Shown here: positions 46,358-57,266 of the stretch, in pieces
Position numbering within the stretch: the stretch's first letter is position 1
How the letters are laid out: every line of letters starts with the position of its first letter
DNA from: Odoribacter laneus YIT 12061
Lineage (GTDB): Bacteria; Bacteroidota; Bacteroidia; Bacteroidales; Marinifilaceae
Assembly: GCF_000243215.1 (NCBI RefSeq)
Contig: NZ_JH594598.1
Coordinates: forward strand, 215,290 to 279,289
DNA length: 64,000 nucleotides
Direction: 5' to 3'
Notes under the pieces: generated by a model
The model's database searches: none
Seen by the model: only the letters and a program-made list of their open reading frames with translations
What the model was told of the DNA's origin: nothing
Program-made: the position numbers and the translations under genes

Positions 46358-48838
46358 TTACTCTTCTCCTTCTTTTTTCAAAGAATCTTCTATATAAGTG
46401 AATTCTCCGGTTCCGGTCAACTCATATTGTATGGTATAAATAGGAGTAGCACTTCCATCGTAAACGCCGAAGCTTACAGTATAAAGTACGGTCAATCCTT
46501 CTACGGGAACTGCTGTCGGATACATAGATTCCAACATAATCTGAATACCTTGCGGCAATCTCTCCCACATCAAATCAGTCAGTTCTTTATCACTCAATGC
46601 ATTATAAGCGTCTCCATTCTGTTGTTTCCAAGCAGATGGACGGAAGTCAAAATTATTCTGGTATTCAGAACCTCCGAAATAATAATCGTTATTTCCGTAT
46701 GTAGTCACATAACCTAATCCTTTGGTCGTTACCCCGGCAGGTACATCGATATTTTCCCATACCCAATCCGTTAAAGCCTGGAAATGTCCGGTTCCCATAC
46801 CTTTACCCGGAGTTAATACAAGGGTAACATTGGGATTGTATAACCACTTGCCAATATAGGTATACTGTTCAGTAATCGTCTCTACCGGAATATTGTTGTA
46901 CTTCCATGCCCCGCTTGTAAAGATATATTCGTCTGCTTTCAGTTCCGTATCACTACCCGTATAATAGTTGTAAACGACCGCTTTTACCTCTCCCTCTTGT
47001 GCATACGGGAATTTTACTCCCAGGAATTGCGGCAGATAATTCTCGGCTTTGATTGTAGAACTGAAATTGTTGCGACTTCCGGGTTCACCCATCGCTTTAT
47101 AATCAGCAGGATTTACCACGGCAACACTGTCTTTCTCTCCCCAGTCGGTTCCATTGAAAGTATACATGGCCAAGCGGTTTTCAGTGATCACATTTGCCAT
47201 CGGTTTAAGGGCAGCACCAGAAGCAGCATAGGAAATTACTTTTACATTATCAAGCTGGTAAGTAGTCGTTTTACCATTATTACCAGAACCTGTGTACTTA
47301 AAAGCGATGTGTACATTTCCGGAATAAGCCCCCAAACTCATGGTGCCCGCCAAGGAGAAATTATCGGCATAACCGCTAGCCGGTTCCTGCGGCAACACAA
47401 AATGAGACGTTACATCTTCCCAGTTGGCAGCCAAAACATCTCCACTAAAATCTTTTGAAATCAAAATCTGCAAACATTCTGCATTGTAATAGCCGACTTT
47501 CAAATCAAAAGAGAATAAAGGATTAGAACCTGCACCTACAGTAATCGCCGGCGTAATCAACCAGGCCACATTCTCATCTTCACCGCTTCCATTTGCGGAA
47601 AACTGCACATATTTATTATCTCCGAAAGATTTGCCTTGCCAGGTTTTCTTCGTTCCTTTCTCTGTAAAATTCGTCCAATCCGGTAAATTCACGTCAGCAT
47701 TTGGCGTCACCTCTTCAAAATCTTCATTTAATAACTCGGACTTGTTTACCGGCGCATTATCTCCAACAAATACATTATCAATCTGATAAGTAGTAGTTTT
47801 TCCACCTGTACCAGAACCCGTATATTTAAATGCAATAAAGATTTTTCCATCGTAACCGCTCATATCTGCTATTCCTGCCACCGACCAGTTATCGGCATAA
47901 CCGCTGGTGGGTTCTTTCGGAAGATAAAAATTAGCTGTAATATCTTTCCAATTAGCCGCCAGGGGATCTCCGGAAAAATCTTCGGATACCAGTATTTGCA
48001 AACACTCTGCATTATAATATCCAATCTTCAGATCAAAAGTAAACACCGGCGCCGTATAAGCACTGACATCAATACCCGGTGTAATCAACCAAGCTACATT
48101 TTCAGCTTCCCCACTACCATTGGCGGAAAACTGTATATATCCATTGTTGTCAAACGTTTTTCCCTGCCAGGTTCTCTTGGTTCCTTTTTCTGTGAAATTC
48201 GTCCAACCGGGTAAATTAACATCGGCATTCGGGGTCACCGATTCAAAATCTTCTGTAAAAGGAGCTCCTGCCTCTTCTCCATCACCTCCGGGTTCGGTAG
48301 CTGAATACTGATAAGAAGCCAAAACGTAAGTCCCGCTTGTAGCTTCCGGGAAAGCCGTAGCTAATACCTTCGGTAAATTTTTTTCCGGACTTTTCGACGG
48401 AGTAAAAAAGGCATACTTATCATTGTCCCAAACAGTAGCGTAATCCGCAGCACTCACCGTATAATTCTGTGCAGCAGCCAAATCACTCAAATAAACCGGT
48501 GTTTCTCCACCAAAATCATAAGTAACTTTTACAGCGGAACCGGCAGAAGCTGTATACCATGTTTTGGCCAAAAACGCCGGGATCACATCGTGAGCCGGGG
48601 TTGCAGCCGTCAGATAAAAATTCGTTTTCACAGCCTTTAAAGCATCTGCCTCCACTCCTTCGACTTTCAAGCCACTGATTGTGGCATAATCGTCTGCAGT
48701 AAGGGTATATTCCTTATTAATCTGATTTTCCGGGCGAGTCATATCATCCAAGCCGTCGAAATTCTTATCGTCAAAATCTTCACAACCCACTAATAACAGC
48801 AAAGCTGCGAAATAAAAGTAAATATTATTTTTTCTCAT
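46358..48838 (-). CDS. Surface lipoprotein with two choice-of-anchor J modules and DY/LP-FL repeats
   Basis: An 826-residue lipoprotein (signal LLLLVGC, Cys19) followed at once by EDFDDKNFDGLDD, an acidic surface-export-type signal. Residues about 197-359 and 372-535 are two near-identical jellyroll-like modules of the choice-of-anchor J type (EDFESVTPNADVNLP and EDFEEVTPNADVNLP, each with GYYNAECLQIL and SGYADN). Around them sit about 60-residue units with a shared pattern DY...LP.FL...FP.A..G, seen near residues 48-108, 130-180 and 578-628. The gene follows a TonB-receptor gene by 35 bases and ends at a terminator, so the two form a transport unit without a recognisable SusD. Confidence 0.72.
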   Translation of the reverse strand: MRKNNIYFYFAALLLLVGCEDFDDKNFDGLDDMTRPENQINKEYTLTADDYATISGLKVEGVEADALKAVKTNFYLTAATPAHDVIPAFLAKTWYTASAGSAVKVTYDFGGETPVYLSDLAAAQNYTVSAADYATVWDNDKYAFFTPSKSPEKNLPKVLATAFPEATSGTYVLASYQYSATEPGGDGEEAGAPFTEDFESVTPNADVNLPGWTNFTEKGTKRTWQGKTFDNNGYIQFSANGSGEAENVAWLITPGIDVSAYTAPVFTFDLKIGYYNAECLQILVSEDFSGDPLAANWKDITANFYLPKEPTSGYADNWSVAGIADMSGYDGKIFIAFKYTGSGTGGKTTTYQIDNVFVGDNAPVNKSELLNEDFEEVTPNADVNLPDWTNFTEKGTKKTWQGKSFGDNKYVQFSANGSGEDENVAWLITPAITVGAGSNPLFSFDLKVGYYNAECLQILISKDFSGDVLAANWEDVTSHFVLPQEPASGYADNFSLAGTMSLGAYSGNVHIAFKYTGSGNNGKTTTYQLDNVKVISYAASGAALKPMANVITENRLAMYTFNGTDWGEKDSVAVVNPADYKAMGEPGSRNNFSSTIKAENYLPQFLGVKFPYAQEGEVKAVVYNYYTGSDTELKADEYIFTSGAWKYNNIPVETITEQYTYIGKWLYNPNVTLVLTPGKGMGTGHFQALTDWVWENIDVPAGVTTKGLGYVTTYGNNDYYFGGSEYQNNFDFRPSAWKQQNGDAYNALSDKELTDLMWERLPQGIQIMLESMYPTAVPVEGLTVLYTVSFGVYDGSATPIYTIQYELTGTGEFTYIEDSLKKEGEE
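47234..47725 (-). repeat. Intragenic direct repeat, anchor-J unit 2
   Basis: Codes for residues 372-535 of the lipoprotein. Close to the upstream unit at protein and DNA level, diverged mainly at third positions. Confidence 0.85.
47762..48250 (-). repeat. Intragenic direct repeat, anchor-J unit 1
   Basis: Codes for residues 197-359 of the lipoprotein; partner of the unit at 47234-47725, with a linker of about 12 residues between them. Confidence 0.85.
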
Positions 48839-48873
48839 ACTGAAATCTTATCTTTAAAATTAATCAGAATAGT

Positions 48874-51603
48874 TTAGAAAGCGATTTTCAAGCGAATAGA
48901 GTAATTACGTCCAAATCTGTAAAATACCTGATAAGCCGTTTTCCAATCGTGATTAGCTCCGTCGGTAGCATCCGAAATAGATTTATTATCCAATATATTA
49001 TTTACATTTCCGAATAAAGTAGCCCGGATTTTACCGATATAGAAAGAATAATTCACATTCATATCCAGCTCTCCTGCAGACGGCATTCTCCAGGGAGTCT
49101 CATAAGCCTTATAGCCTCCCATAATCAAATCGCTCCCGTTGGATCCTCCTACACTGAAGTTTGCATAATTACGCATCCAGTAAGTATAGTCAGCCCCTAC
49201 CCTCAATCCTTTCAAAGGCTGGTATTTAGCTCCCAAAGCAAAAGTCGTCTGTGCGGAATTTCCCACGCGGGTACCATCCAGGTCCAATACCATTTTGGCA
49301 TGATCCTCGGCTTGTATACCGGAAGCAATATTTCCCTTATTGTCTTTCAAGGGCTGACCACTGGAATTATAAAAATAACCGGTAGAAACGCTATTCCATT
49401 TCCAATCCCCCACAGAAAGCATACCATTAATATCCAAATTTTTGATTGGACGGAATACAAAATCCAATTCTATCCCTTGGTGCAAAGCATTCACACCACT
49501 CATATTAATGGAAGAACGGTCTTTTGTTCCATCGGGTAAAGTAATATCCATCGTACGGGTCATCGTTTTATCCAACCATTCTGTCCGGTAAAGGTTCAGA
49601 TTTGCACTAAACAAGGAAGAACGGAAACCATAACCTACTTCTAAAGAAAAAACTTTTTCATTCACCGCATCCGGGTTGGTAGCATTACTATTCAAAGCAT
49701 ATAAAAATACACCGCCGGAATAGAAGGGAGCCCGGGAAATATAACCGATATTGGCAAATACATTGTGATTATCTGTCAGGTTATAATTGGCTCCTCCTTT
49801 TACATTCCAACCGATAAAATTTTCGGTTGAAGATTTTTCGTGATCTTTATCATAATAGAAATGATTCTTTTGCCAATAAGAAGTGTTGGAAACCGCACCG
49901 GCTACAAAAACACTCAAAGCTTCCCGGTTAAATTCAGCCTGTCCGAAAATTCCTTCCTGCATCACATAACCATCATAATCCCGGTAAACAACATCCCCTA
50001 CTTTCAGCTTCTGATTTACCCAATCCGGATTATTGGCATTGGCATTATTGTCCGGACTCACCTGAGCCCTGTAACGATCGATAAAGAAATCTCCTCCGTA
50101 AAGGTCTACCAATTTATTGGTGTGCGTACCATTATAATAGCGGAAATCAATACCCCCGTAAACATCAAAATATTTTCCGATAGAAGTGGTATAAGTCGAC
50201 ATCAATCCGTACCAGTTATGCTCGTTTACCGAATTCGACATCGCCATCAACGAACCATTTTCACTGGATGCATTCAACTCATAAATCTTATCGTAAGCAA
50301 AAGTTCCGTCGGCATTACGAAAATAAGTATTCAGCGTCCCATTGCTGGAACCATACCATTGATTCGCATAATCGGAAGTACTTCCTAAGCCTTTATAACC
50401 GCCTCCACGACCGATAGAAACATACAATACGGTTGAGAGACTGGATTTTTCATTAATCGTCCAGAAATGGTTCAATGAAATCTGGGGTTTGTGGTAACGA
50501 TTATAACTGGAAGTCTTGCGTTCCCCGTGCAAGCCGAAACCATAAGTCGGATTATACCGGTATTGTCTGTCTTTTCCCATATATTTCTCCACCTTTTGCC
50601 ATCCTTCTATGGTCAAGCCATCGTAATTGCTCCGCTGATTGTGCCATTGAGGAGCACCGAAAACAGTAAAAGAAAGCAGATGAGAAGAATTGATTTGCTT
50701 CGAAATATTGGCGAAATAAGAATAACTTTCAAATTCCGTCCCCTGTATATAACCGTCTCCCCAACTTTTCGCCCCCAATAAGGTAATCGCCCAACCTTTC
50801 CTCAAACCGGTTGAAACATTAAACATAATTTTATTATAACCGTCATTTCCCAAAGCATAGGAAATAGATCCCCCTTCCTTAGCGTCCGTTGTGCGTGTTA
50901 CGATATTGATAGAACCACCGACAGAAGGAGAAGAAACTTTAGAAGCTCCTAAACCTCTTTGCACCTGCATAGAACGCGTAACATCCGACAATCCGGCCCA
51001 GTTTGACCAATATAAGCCTCCCCATTCCATATCGTTCATCGGTACCCCGTTAATCATAACGGCGATATTCGCTTGCTCAAACCCACGTAAATTAATTCGG
51101 GAATCTCCAAAAGCTCCCCCGGATTTGGTCGCATACACTCCCGGAGTAGATTTTAAGATTTCCGGAAACTCCTGTGTCGAAAGTTTATTCTCAATTTCAA
51201 CAGGCTCAATCACAGAAATAGCTACCGGAGTTTTTCTCCGTACAGCGACAGAAGCCGTCACCGTCACATCCCCCAAACCGATGGATTCTGTCTCCATCTT
51301 TATTATCCCTAAATTGAGAGGCTTAGCGGTGATCTTTACTTCTTTTCTCAATTCCTTATATCCCACACAGCGAAAAATCAAGACCTGATCGCCCATCTTA
51401 GCAGTTTCCAAGACAAAGCTCCCATCTAAATTTGTCGCTGCTCCTTCCCCAGTCCCCTGCACCATAACCGTTGCTCCTATCAATTCTTCTTTCGTTTGCG
51501 AGTCAATAACTTTACCTTTTACGACTCCCTGAGCCATAGTAGCCAATGTCAGCAATAACATAGGAACTATACACACCAGACTTTTTACAAAGGTTCTCTT
51601 CAT
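48874..51603 (-). CDS. TonB-dependent outer-membrane receptor
   Basis: From the ATG at 51603 the product is 909 residues with a signal peptide ending ATMAQ; the frame opens 20 codons earlier, but those residues would bury the signal. Then comes a carboxypeptidase-regulatory-like domain (about 26-105; VVKGKVIDSQTKEELIGATV), a plug (SVGGSINIVTRTT) and a 22-strand-type barrel ending in phenylalanine (YSIRLKIAF). It imports an unknown ligand using TonB energy. Its partner is the surface lipoprotein 35 bases downstream. The usual SusC features and a SusD gene are not evident. Confidence 0.93.
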   Translation of the reverse strand: MKRTFVKSLVCIVPMLLLTLATMAQGVVKGKVIDSQTKEELIGATVMVQGTGEGAATNLDGSFVLETAKMGDQVLIFRCVGYKELRKEVKITAKPLNLGIIKMETESIGLGDVTVTASVAVRRKTPVAISVIEPVEIENKLSTQEFPEILKSTPGVYATKSGGAFGDSRINLRGFEQANIAVMINGVPMNDMEWGGLYWSNWAGLSDVTRSMQVQRGLGASKVSSPSVGGSINIVTRTTDAKEGGSISYALGNDGYNKIMFNVSTGLRKGWAITLLGAKSWGDGYIQGTEFESYSYFANISKQINSSHLLSFTVFGAPQWHNQRSNYDGLTIEGWQKVEKYMGKDRQYRYNPTYGFGLHGERKTSSYNRYHKPQISLNHFWTINEKSSLSTVLYVSIGRGGGYKGLGSTSDYANQWYGSSNGTLNTYFRNADGTFAYDKIYELNASSENGSLMAMSNSVNEHNWYGLMSTYTTSIGKYFDVYGGIDFRYYNGTHTNKLVDLYGGDFFIDRYRAQVSPDNNANANNPDWVNQKLKVGDVVYRDYDGYVMQEGIFGQAEFNREALSVFVAGAVSNTSYWQKNHFYYDKDHEKSSTENFIGWNVKGGANYNLTDNHNVFANIGYISRAPFYSGGVFLYALNSNATNPDAVNEKVFSLEVGYGFRSSLFSANLNLYRTEWLDKTMTRTMDITLPDGTKDRSSINMSGVNALHQGIELDFVFRPIKNLDINGMLSVGDWKWNSVSTGYFYNSSGQPLKDNKGNIASGIQAEDHAKMVLDLDGTRVGNSAQTTFALGAKYQPLKGLRVGADYTYWMRNYANFSVGGSNGSDLIMGGYKAYETPWRMPSAGELDMNVNYSFYIGKIRATLFGNVNNILDNKSISDATDGANHDWKTAYQVFYRFGRNYSIRLKIAF

Positions 51604-51682
51604 ATAAAAACGTTTAATTATTAATTTAGCCACATCCCCCAAAAAACATCGTTTTTCAGGCATTCTTTAAAAATTCATGTCA

Positions 51683-51712
51683 CAAAGTTAAATATTATAA
51701 AAGAAAAACATA
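51683..51712 (-). promoter_or_regulatory. Putative promoter of TonB receptor operon
   Basis: TATG (51709-51712), 18 bases, then a perfect TAACTTTG (51683-51690) on the minus strand, 80 bases before the start codon. Confidence 0.45.
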
Positions 51713-51954
51713 GGCTTTTTTCAATCTTAACAAAAACTTCTCTTCTTTGCTATTTTTATCGTCCGATTAAAACTATAATAATATACAATAAATCAGTTTA
51801 CTACAAAAAAATAAAATAGTGATAAATGTTACAAAAAGAGAATAAATCCCCGGTCCGGTTTTCTATAATTTATAGCTTATATGCCCGATTTACTTATTAT
51901 TTATAAGTCATAAGGGCTTAAAACTTCTGAAATAAAAAAGGTAAGAAACAATTT

Positions 51955-51986
51955 TTTGTGACTATTTGAAAATTTTATTAATTTTG
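51955..51986 (+). promoter_or_regulatory. Promoter of beta-mannosidase gene
   Basis: TTTG (51955-51958), 20 bases, then a perfect TAATTTTG (51979-51986), 26 bases before the ATG. Confidence 0.7.
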
Positions 51987-52012
51987 TTTGGTATGTTCCA
52001 AACCCAATTAAC

Positions 52013-54574
52013 ATGAATAAATTATTTCTTAGTTTTTTTATTTTCTGCGTTTCTTTATCTCTTCAGGCCAATACACCTCAAAAATTAAATTTAAACCAGA
52101 ACTGGGTATTTCGTCAATATAATCTAGGAGAATGGCTACCGGCTTGCGTTCCCGGCACTATACATACAGACTTATTGAATAATGGACAAATTCCGGATCC
52201 CTTTTACCGGGTAAATGAAAAAGATTTGCAATGGATAGATAAAATAAACTGGGAGTATAAAACGACTTTTCACCTGAATGACACTTTAGAAAAGAAAAAA
52301 CAGAAGAGACTGACCTTTTCAGGCCTCGATACCTATGCAGATATTTACCTCAACGGCCAGAAATTAGGACATACAGACAATATGTTCAGAACCTGGAGTT
52401 ATGATATTTCCTCTCTTTTAAAAAAGGGTGACAACGAACTCCGTATCGTATTTTTTTCTCCCGTTAGGAAAGGACTGGAGGCAATGGAAAATTATGGTCT
52501 AAAACTACCGGCCGGGAACGACCAAAGTGTATTAGGAGGTATGGGCATGAATCAAGTGAGTGTATTCACCCGTAAAGCACCTTATCATTACGGTTGGGAC
52601 TGGGGGCCCAGACTAGTTACATCCGGAATTTGGAGAGATGTTATATTAGAAGCCTGGGACGATCTGAAAATTGAAGATATCTTTATTCATCAGTTAAAGG
52701 TGAATAAAAAAGCAGCCCAGCTAAATGCCGAAATCACGTTGAATACCTCTGATCCCCATGAAGTTTGTGTAGAAATCCTTTATAACAATAAAACGATCAG
52801 TCAGCAAAACCTTAGGCTCAAGAACGGGATAAATCATATCGGACTTCCTATAAACATCCGGAAGCCTCGTTTATGGTGGAGTAACGGTTTGGGGAAACCA
52901 GAATTGTATACGTTTCAAGTAAACGTAAAAAGCAAAGACAGCTTACTGGATAGCCGGCAAATTACAACCGGTCTACGGACGTTACGGCTCATTCGGAAAA
53001 AAGATAAGGCAGGCGAAACTTTTTATTTTGAATTGAACGGTATACCGGTATTCGCCAAGGGGGCCAACTATATTCCCAACGATGTATTTTTACCGCGAAT
53101 AAATCGGGCCGACTATGAGAAGGTGATTGCAAATGCCCAAAATGCCCACATGAATATGCTTCGGATATGGGGAGGGGGTATTTACGAAGACGACTATTTC
53201 TACGAGCTTTGTGACAAAAACGGGATTATGGTGTGGCAAGATTTTATGTTTGCTTGTTCCATGTATCCCGGGAATGCAGAGTTTCTGGAAAATGTCAGAC
53301 AGGAAGCAAAAGACAATCTGATACGGTTACGAAATCATCCCTGTATCGCTTTATGGTGCGGTAATAACGAAATAGGAGGCGCTTGGCACCACGGTTCTCC
53401 GGGAGGCTGGGGCTGGAAAAAACAATTTACTCCCGCCGAACAGGACACCTTGTTTCAAGCTTATACCACTATTTTCCATCAGATCCTCCCGGATGCAGTA
53501 GCCAAATACTCCACCAATAGCCCCTATTGGGCTTCCTCCCCCATGGCCGGGCCGGATAAATTCGATTTTGAAATACAACCGGGAAACAGTGGAGACAATC
53601 ATTATTGGGGAGTATGGCACGGAAAACACCGTCTGGAAGAATATGCCAATTATGTCGGACGGTTTATGAGCGAATACGGCTTTCAGTCTTTTCCGGAATT
53701 CGCTACGGTGCAAAAGTACGCTTTACCGGAAGATTATAACATCGAATCCGACGTAATGACGTCGCATCAACGAAGCGGAATCGGGAATTTAAGAATACGG
53801 GAATATATAGGATGGTATTATACCGTACCGGAAGATTTCGAACAATTTCTTTATACCAGTCAGGTATTACAAGCCCGGGCGATGAAAACAGCCTTACAGG
53901 CACACCGGCAAGCGATGCCTTATTGTATGGGATCCTTAGTATGGCAACTAAACGACTGCTGGCCTGTTGCCAGTTGGTCGACGACAGACTATTATCATCA
54001 ATGGAAAGCTGCCCATTATGCCATACGGGAAATCTGTAAGCCTACTATTCTGATTCCCCGGCAAATAAAACCGACAGAACTGGAAATATGGGTGGTAAAT
54101 GATTTGCTCCAAAAAATAAAGGGAACTTATTCCATAGAACTATTTGACTTTGACGGACAACAATTTTACAGTCGGAAAGACCGATTTTTGATTGAAGGAA
54201 ATATATCCTCTAAGATTGCAAGCTTCCACACAGAGGATTTGCTAAAAGGAAAAGAAAAAACACAGGTGGTAGCCGTATTGAAAATCTGCCAAGGGAAAAC
54301 TATTCTGGATGAACAATATTTCTATTTTACAGAACCGAAAAATCTGGAATTGCCTAAGCAACCCCATATTACCACCCAACTATTCGAAAAAAATGGGAAA
54401 AAATATCTGACAGTAACGACCGACAAATTAGCCTGTAATGTGTTGTTCTATTCTCCGGATGCCTCAGTTACTTTCTCGGATAACTATATCGATCTTCTGC
54501 CCGGGAGAACGTATATCCTCGAACTTCGAACAGCAGCAGAGCATTATACGATAAAGACACGTTTTATTCAATAA
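52013..54574 (+). CDS. Beta-mannosidase, GH2 family
   Basis: Cleaves terminal beta-mannose, for example from N-glycan cores or mannan oligosaccharides. The 853-residue exported protein (signal ending LQAN) has a GH2 sugar-binding domain with the mannosidase motif VPGTIHTDLLNNGQIPDPFY, a middle immunoglobulin-like domain and a catalytic barrel. The acid/base is Glu453 in WCGNNEIGGAW and the nucleophile is Glu554 in FMSEYGFQSF. YHYGWDWGPR is also typical of beta-mannosidases. Monocistronic and divergent from the TonB operon. Confidence 0.94.
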   Translation: MNKLFLSFFIFCVSLSLQANTPQKLNLNQNWVFRQYNLGEWLPACVPGTIHTDLLNNGQIPDPFYRVNEKDLQWIDKINWEYKTTFHLNDTLEKKKQKRLTFSGLDTYADIYLNGQKLGHTDNMFRTWSYDISSLLKKGDNELRIVFFSPVRKGLEAMENYGLKLPAGNDQSVLGGMGMNQVSVFTRKAPYHYGWDWGPRLVTSGIWRDVILEAWDDLKIEDIFIHQLKVNKKAAQLNAEITLNTSDPHEVCVEILYNNKTISQQNLRLKNGINHIGLPINIRKPRLWWSNGLGKPELYTFQVNVKSKDSLLDSRQITTGLRTLRLIRKKDKAGETFYFELNGIPVFAKGANYIPNDVFLPRINRADYEKVIANAQNAHMNMLRIWGGGIYEDDYFYELCDKNGIMVWQDFMFACSMYPGNAEFLENVRQEAKDNLIRLRNHPCIALWCGNNEIGGAWHHGSPGGWGWKKQFTPAEQDTLFQAYTTIFHQILPDAVAKYSTNSPYWASSPMAGPDKFDFEIQPGNSGDNHYWGVWHGKHRLEEYANYVGRFMSEYGFQSFPEFATVQKYALPEDYNIESDVMTSHQRSGIGNLRIREYIGWYYTVPEDFEQFLYTSQVLQARAMKTALQAHRQAMPYCMGSLVWQLNDCWPVASWSTTDYYHQWKAAHYAIREICKPTILIPRQIKPTELEIWVVNDLLQKIKGTYSIELFDFDGQQFYSRKDRFLIEGNISSKIASFHTEDLLKGKEKTQVVAVLKICQGKTILDEQYFYFTEPKNLELPKQPHITTQLFEKNGKKYLTVTTDKLACNVLFYSPDASVTFSDNYIDLLPGRTYILELRTAAEHYTIKTRFIQ

Positions 54575-54692
54575 ATATTTTAGGTGAATAAGGAGATTAT
54601 TATCATTTTCTTTATGCCCGAAAGGATATTCAACAAATGTCCAAAATTTAAAAATAATGTACGGAATCAAATTTAAAGTTTCTTTTCGTACG

Positions 54693-54738
54693 TATTCCAT
54701 TCAGACGTCTCTAAATGGAATATCCCCGTAAAGGGGAT
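54693..54738. repeat. Paired hairpins between beta-mannosidase and metG
   Basis: First hairpin: TATTCCATT (54693-54701) with AATGGAATA (54714-54722), its loop holding the perfect palindrome AGACGTCT. Second: ATCCCC/GGGGAT (54722-54727 and 54733-54738) with loop GTAAA. They lie about 120 bases past the beta-mannosidase stop between converging genes and may act as a terminator. Confidence 0.5.
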
Positions 54739-54839
54739 ACCCTAAATGAGATCGTCATCAATGAAATTGCCGCTAAGAATTCTCCTCCTATTTTTTAGGG
54801 GCAACTTTCCTGATTTCAATAAATTTTGTATACCCGGTG

Positions 54840-56870
54840 TCACCGGATTTCGGAACCGGGTTTGATTTCTTTGTCCGGACTGACAAAAGAAAGAGCTCCG
54901 TCGGCATTTGCAGCCATCAGGATCATCCCCTGAGACTCAATTCCTTTCAAATTTTTGGGTTCCAGATTTACCAAAATACTCACCTGCCGTCCTATTATTT
55001 CCTCCGGCGTATAATATTCAGCTATCCCCGAGACCACAGTACGGGTATCAATACCGGTGTCAATCGTCAATTTCAACAGCTTTTTGGTTTTGGCCACTTT
55101 TTCTGCCGCTACAATCTTTCCCACACGGATATCCATCTTCTGAAAATCTTCGAAGGAGATATTTTCTTTTGCAGGCGTTACTTTTACACTTGCCAGTTCA
55201 TTCGCTTTTTTTGTTGCCAACAATTTATCGATCTGCTTTTGAATCTCTTCATCTTCAATCTTATCGAATAACAAACCGGCTTCCTTGATGCGATGCCCGG
55301 CAGGAACGACATCCGCTCCCATGCTTTCCCAAGCTACAGGAGCAATATTCAGGAAGCCCCTCAGCTTCGCCGCACTAAAAGGCATAAACGGTTCACTAAG
55401 AACTGATAAATCGGCTGCAATTTGTATACAGATATTCAATATCGTTTTTACCCTGGATTCATCTGTTTTGATCAATTTCCAAGGCTCCGTATCGGCCAAA
55501 TACTTATTTCCCAAACGAGCCAAGCCCATACATTCCTTTAAGGCCTCCCGGAAATGGAAATTATCCAGATTTTTCTCTACCTTTTCTATTATTTGAGGAA
55601 TTTCTGCCATGACTTCTCTATCGTAATCTGTCAATTCTCCTCTTTCCGGTACAACTCCTTCGAAATACTTATGAGTCAATACCAAAGCCCGGTTGATAAA
55701 ATTTCCGTAGATAGCCACTAATTCACTATTATTACGGGTTTGAAAATCCTTCCAGGTAAAATCATTATCTTTTGTTTCAGGGGCATTGGCCGTCAAAACA
55801 TAACGCAAAACATCCTGTTTCCCTTCAAAATCTCTTAAATATTCATGCAACCATACTGCCCAATTCCGGGAGGTGGAAATCTTATCTCCTTCCAGATTTA
55901 AAAACTCATTGGCCGGAACATTATCCGGTAAAATATAAGATCCTTCCGCTTTCAACATAGCGGGAAAAATGATACAGTGAAAAACGATATTGTCTTTTCC
56001 AATAAAATGTATCATTCTTGTATCCTTATCCTTCCAGTATTTTTCCCAGTCCGGTGTCAGATCCTTAGTAGCCGAAATATATCCGATAGGAGCATCAAAC
56101 CATACATACAATACTTTTCCTTCTGCTCCTTCTACGGGAACCGGTACCCCCCAATCCAAATCCCGGGTAACCGCACGGGCTTGTAAACCGTTGTCCAACC
56201 AAGACTTACATTGGCCATAAACATTGCTTTTCCACTCTTTATGATCTTCCAATATCCATTTTTTCAACCAATCCTCGTATTGATCCAAAGGCAAATACCA
56301 ATGTTTAGTCTCTTTCAACTCCGGAGTATTTCCGGTTATAGCAGAAACCGGGTTTATCAGATCAGTGGCATTCAAACTGGTACCACAAGCTTCACATTGG
56401 TCTCCATACGCCCGTTCATTCCCGCAAATCGGACATTTCCCAATAATATAACGGTCTGCCAAAAATTGTCCGGCTTTTTCATCGTAAAATTGTAAAGATG
56501 TTTTTTCGATGAATTTCCCCTCCTCATACAATTTTTTGAAAAAAGCCGACGAAAGTTCATGATGGGTCTTCGAACTCGTACGGGAATAAATATCAAAGGA
56601 AATTCCGAATTCCTCAAAAGATTTTTTGATCAGATTGTGATAACGATCTACGATATCCTGAGGAGTTACTCCTTCTTTTTGCGCTTTTATCGTAATCGGT
56701 ACCCCATGTTCATCGGATCCTCCGATAAAAGCGACCTCCTCTCCTTTTGCCCTCAGGTATCTCACGTAAATATCGGCAGGCACATATACACCGGCGAGGT
56801 GCCCAATATGTACCGGTCCATTGGCATAAGGTAAAGCCGTCGTAATTAGATTTCTTTTGAAATGACCCAT
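54840..56870 (-). CDS. metG: Methionyl-tRNA synthetase
   Basis: Charges tRNA-Met. The 676-residue protein has the class I HIGH motif in PVHIGHLAG (residues 20-28), a four-cysteine zinc knuckle ([18 protein letters not shown]), the KMSKS-equivalent KISTS, and a C-terminal tRNA-binding OB domain (about 565-676; [15 protein letters not shown]). Length matches the long, dimeric form. Confidence 0.97.
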   Translation of the reverse strand: MGHFKRNLITTALPYANGPVHIGHLAGVYVPADIYVRYLRAKGEEVAFIGGSDEHGVPITIKAQKEGVTPQDIVDRYHNLIKKSFEEFGISFDIYSRTSSKTHHELSSAFFKKLYEEGKFIEKTSLQFYDEKAGQFLADRYIIGKCPICGNERAYGDQCEACGTSLNATDLINPVSAITGNTPELKETKHWYLPLDQYEDWLKKWILEDHKEWKSNVYGQCKSWLDNGLQARAVTRDLDWGVPVPVEGAEGKVLYVWFDAPIGYISATKDLTPDWEKYWKDKDTRMIHFIGKDNIVFHCIIFPAMLKAEGSYILPDNVPANEFLNLEGDKISTSRNWAVWLHEYLRDFEGKQDVLRYVLTANAPETKDNDFTWKDFQTRNNSELVAIYGNFINRALVLTHKYFEGVVPERGELTDYDREVMAEIPQIIEKVEKNLDNFHFREALKECMGLARLGNKYLADTEPWKLIKTDESRVKTILNICIQIAADLSVLSEPFMPFSAAKLRGFLNIAPVAWESMGADVVPAGHRIKEAGLLFDKIEDEEIQKQIDKLLATKKANELASVKVTPAKENISFEDFQKMDIRVGKIVAAEKVAKTKKLLKLTIDTGIDTRTVVSGIAEYYTPEEIIGRQVSILVNLEPKNLKGIESQGMILMAANADGALSFVSPDKEIKPGSEIR

Positions 56871-56907
56871 ATTTTTATTTTTAATGATTTGCTGAACAAT
56901 TAAGGCG

Positions 56908-56938
56908 CAAATTTACAAAAAAATCGTATTTTCGCACA
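56908..56938 (-). promoter_or_regulatory. Putative metG promoter
   Basis: TGTG (56935-56938), 19 bases, then a perfect TAAATTTG (56908-56915) on the minus strand, about 40 bases before the ATG. Confidence 0.5.
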
Positions 56939-57223
56939 CGAATAAACCGAAAGTCCGAACGGGAAACTATTTTTTGTTTGACTTTTTATAAAACGCCCTA
57001 TGTTACGTCCGCCCTATCTGCAAGCCGGGGATAAAGTCGCCCTGATTTCTCCTGCAGGCACTATTGCTCCAGAATGTATAGAATATGCCGAAAAGATATC
57101 TTGAGTTCAACTTATAAATGCAACTTTTTGGGTGCGGATAATAAGCAATAAAAACATTTATTTTTCAGAGAGGAAAGAGAGACAATGTCCCCCTTTCTCT
57201 CACTCTGAATGGATAAAGTTTGC

Positions 57224-57231
57224 TATCTTTG
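57224..57231 (+). promoter_or_regulatory. Putative -7 box of IS30 transposase
   Basis: TATCTTTG matches TAnnTTTG, 35 bases before the transposase ATG at 57267. No clear partner box. Confidence 0.4.
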
Positions 57232-57266
57232 CTTTAATTGTCCGTCCAAAGAAAAAAAAGTTGCAG

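Larger units (their letters stand above)
51604..52012. other. Divergent promoter region TonB receptor / beta-mannosidase
   Basis: AT-rich and non-coding. It holds facing promoter candidates for the two divergent genes (51683-51712 and 51955-51986). No operator-like repeat was recognised. Confidence 0.5.
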
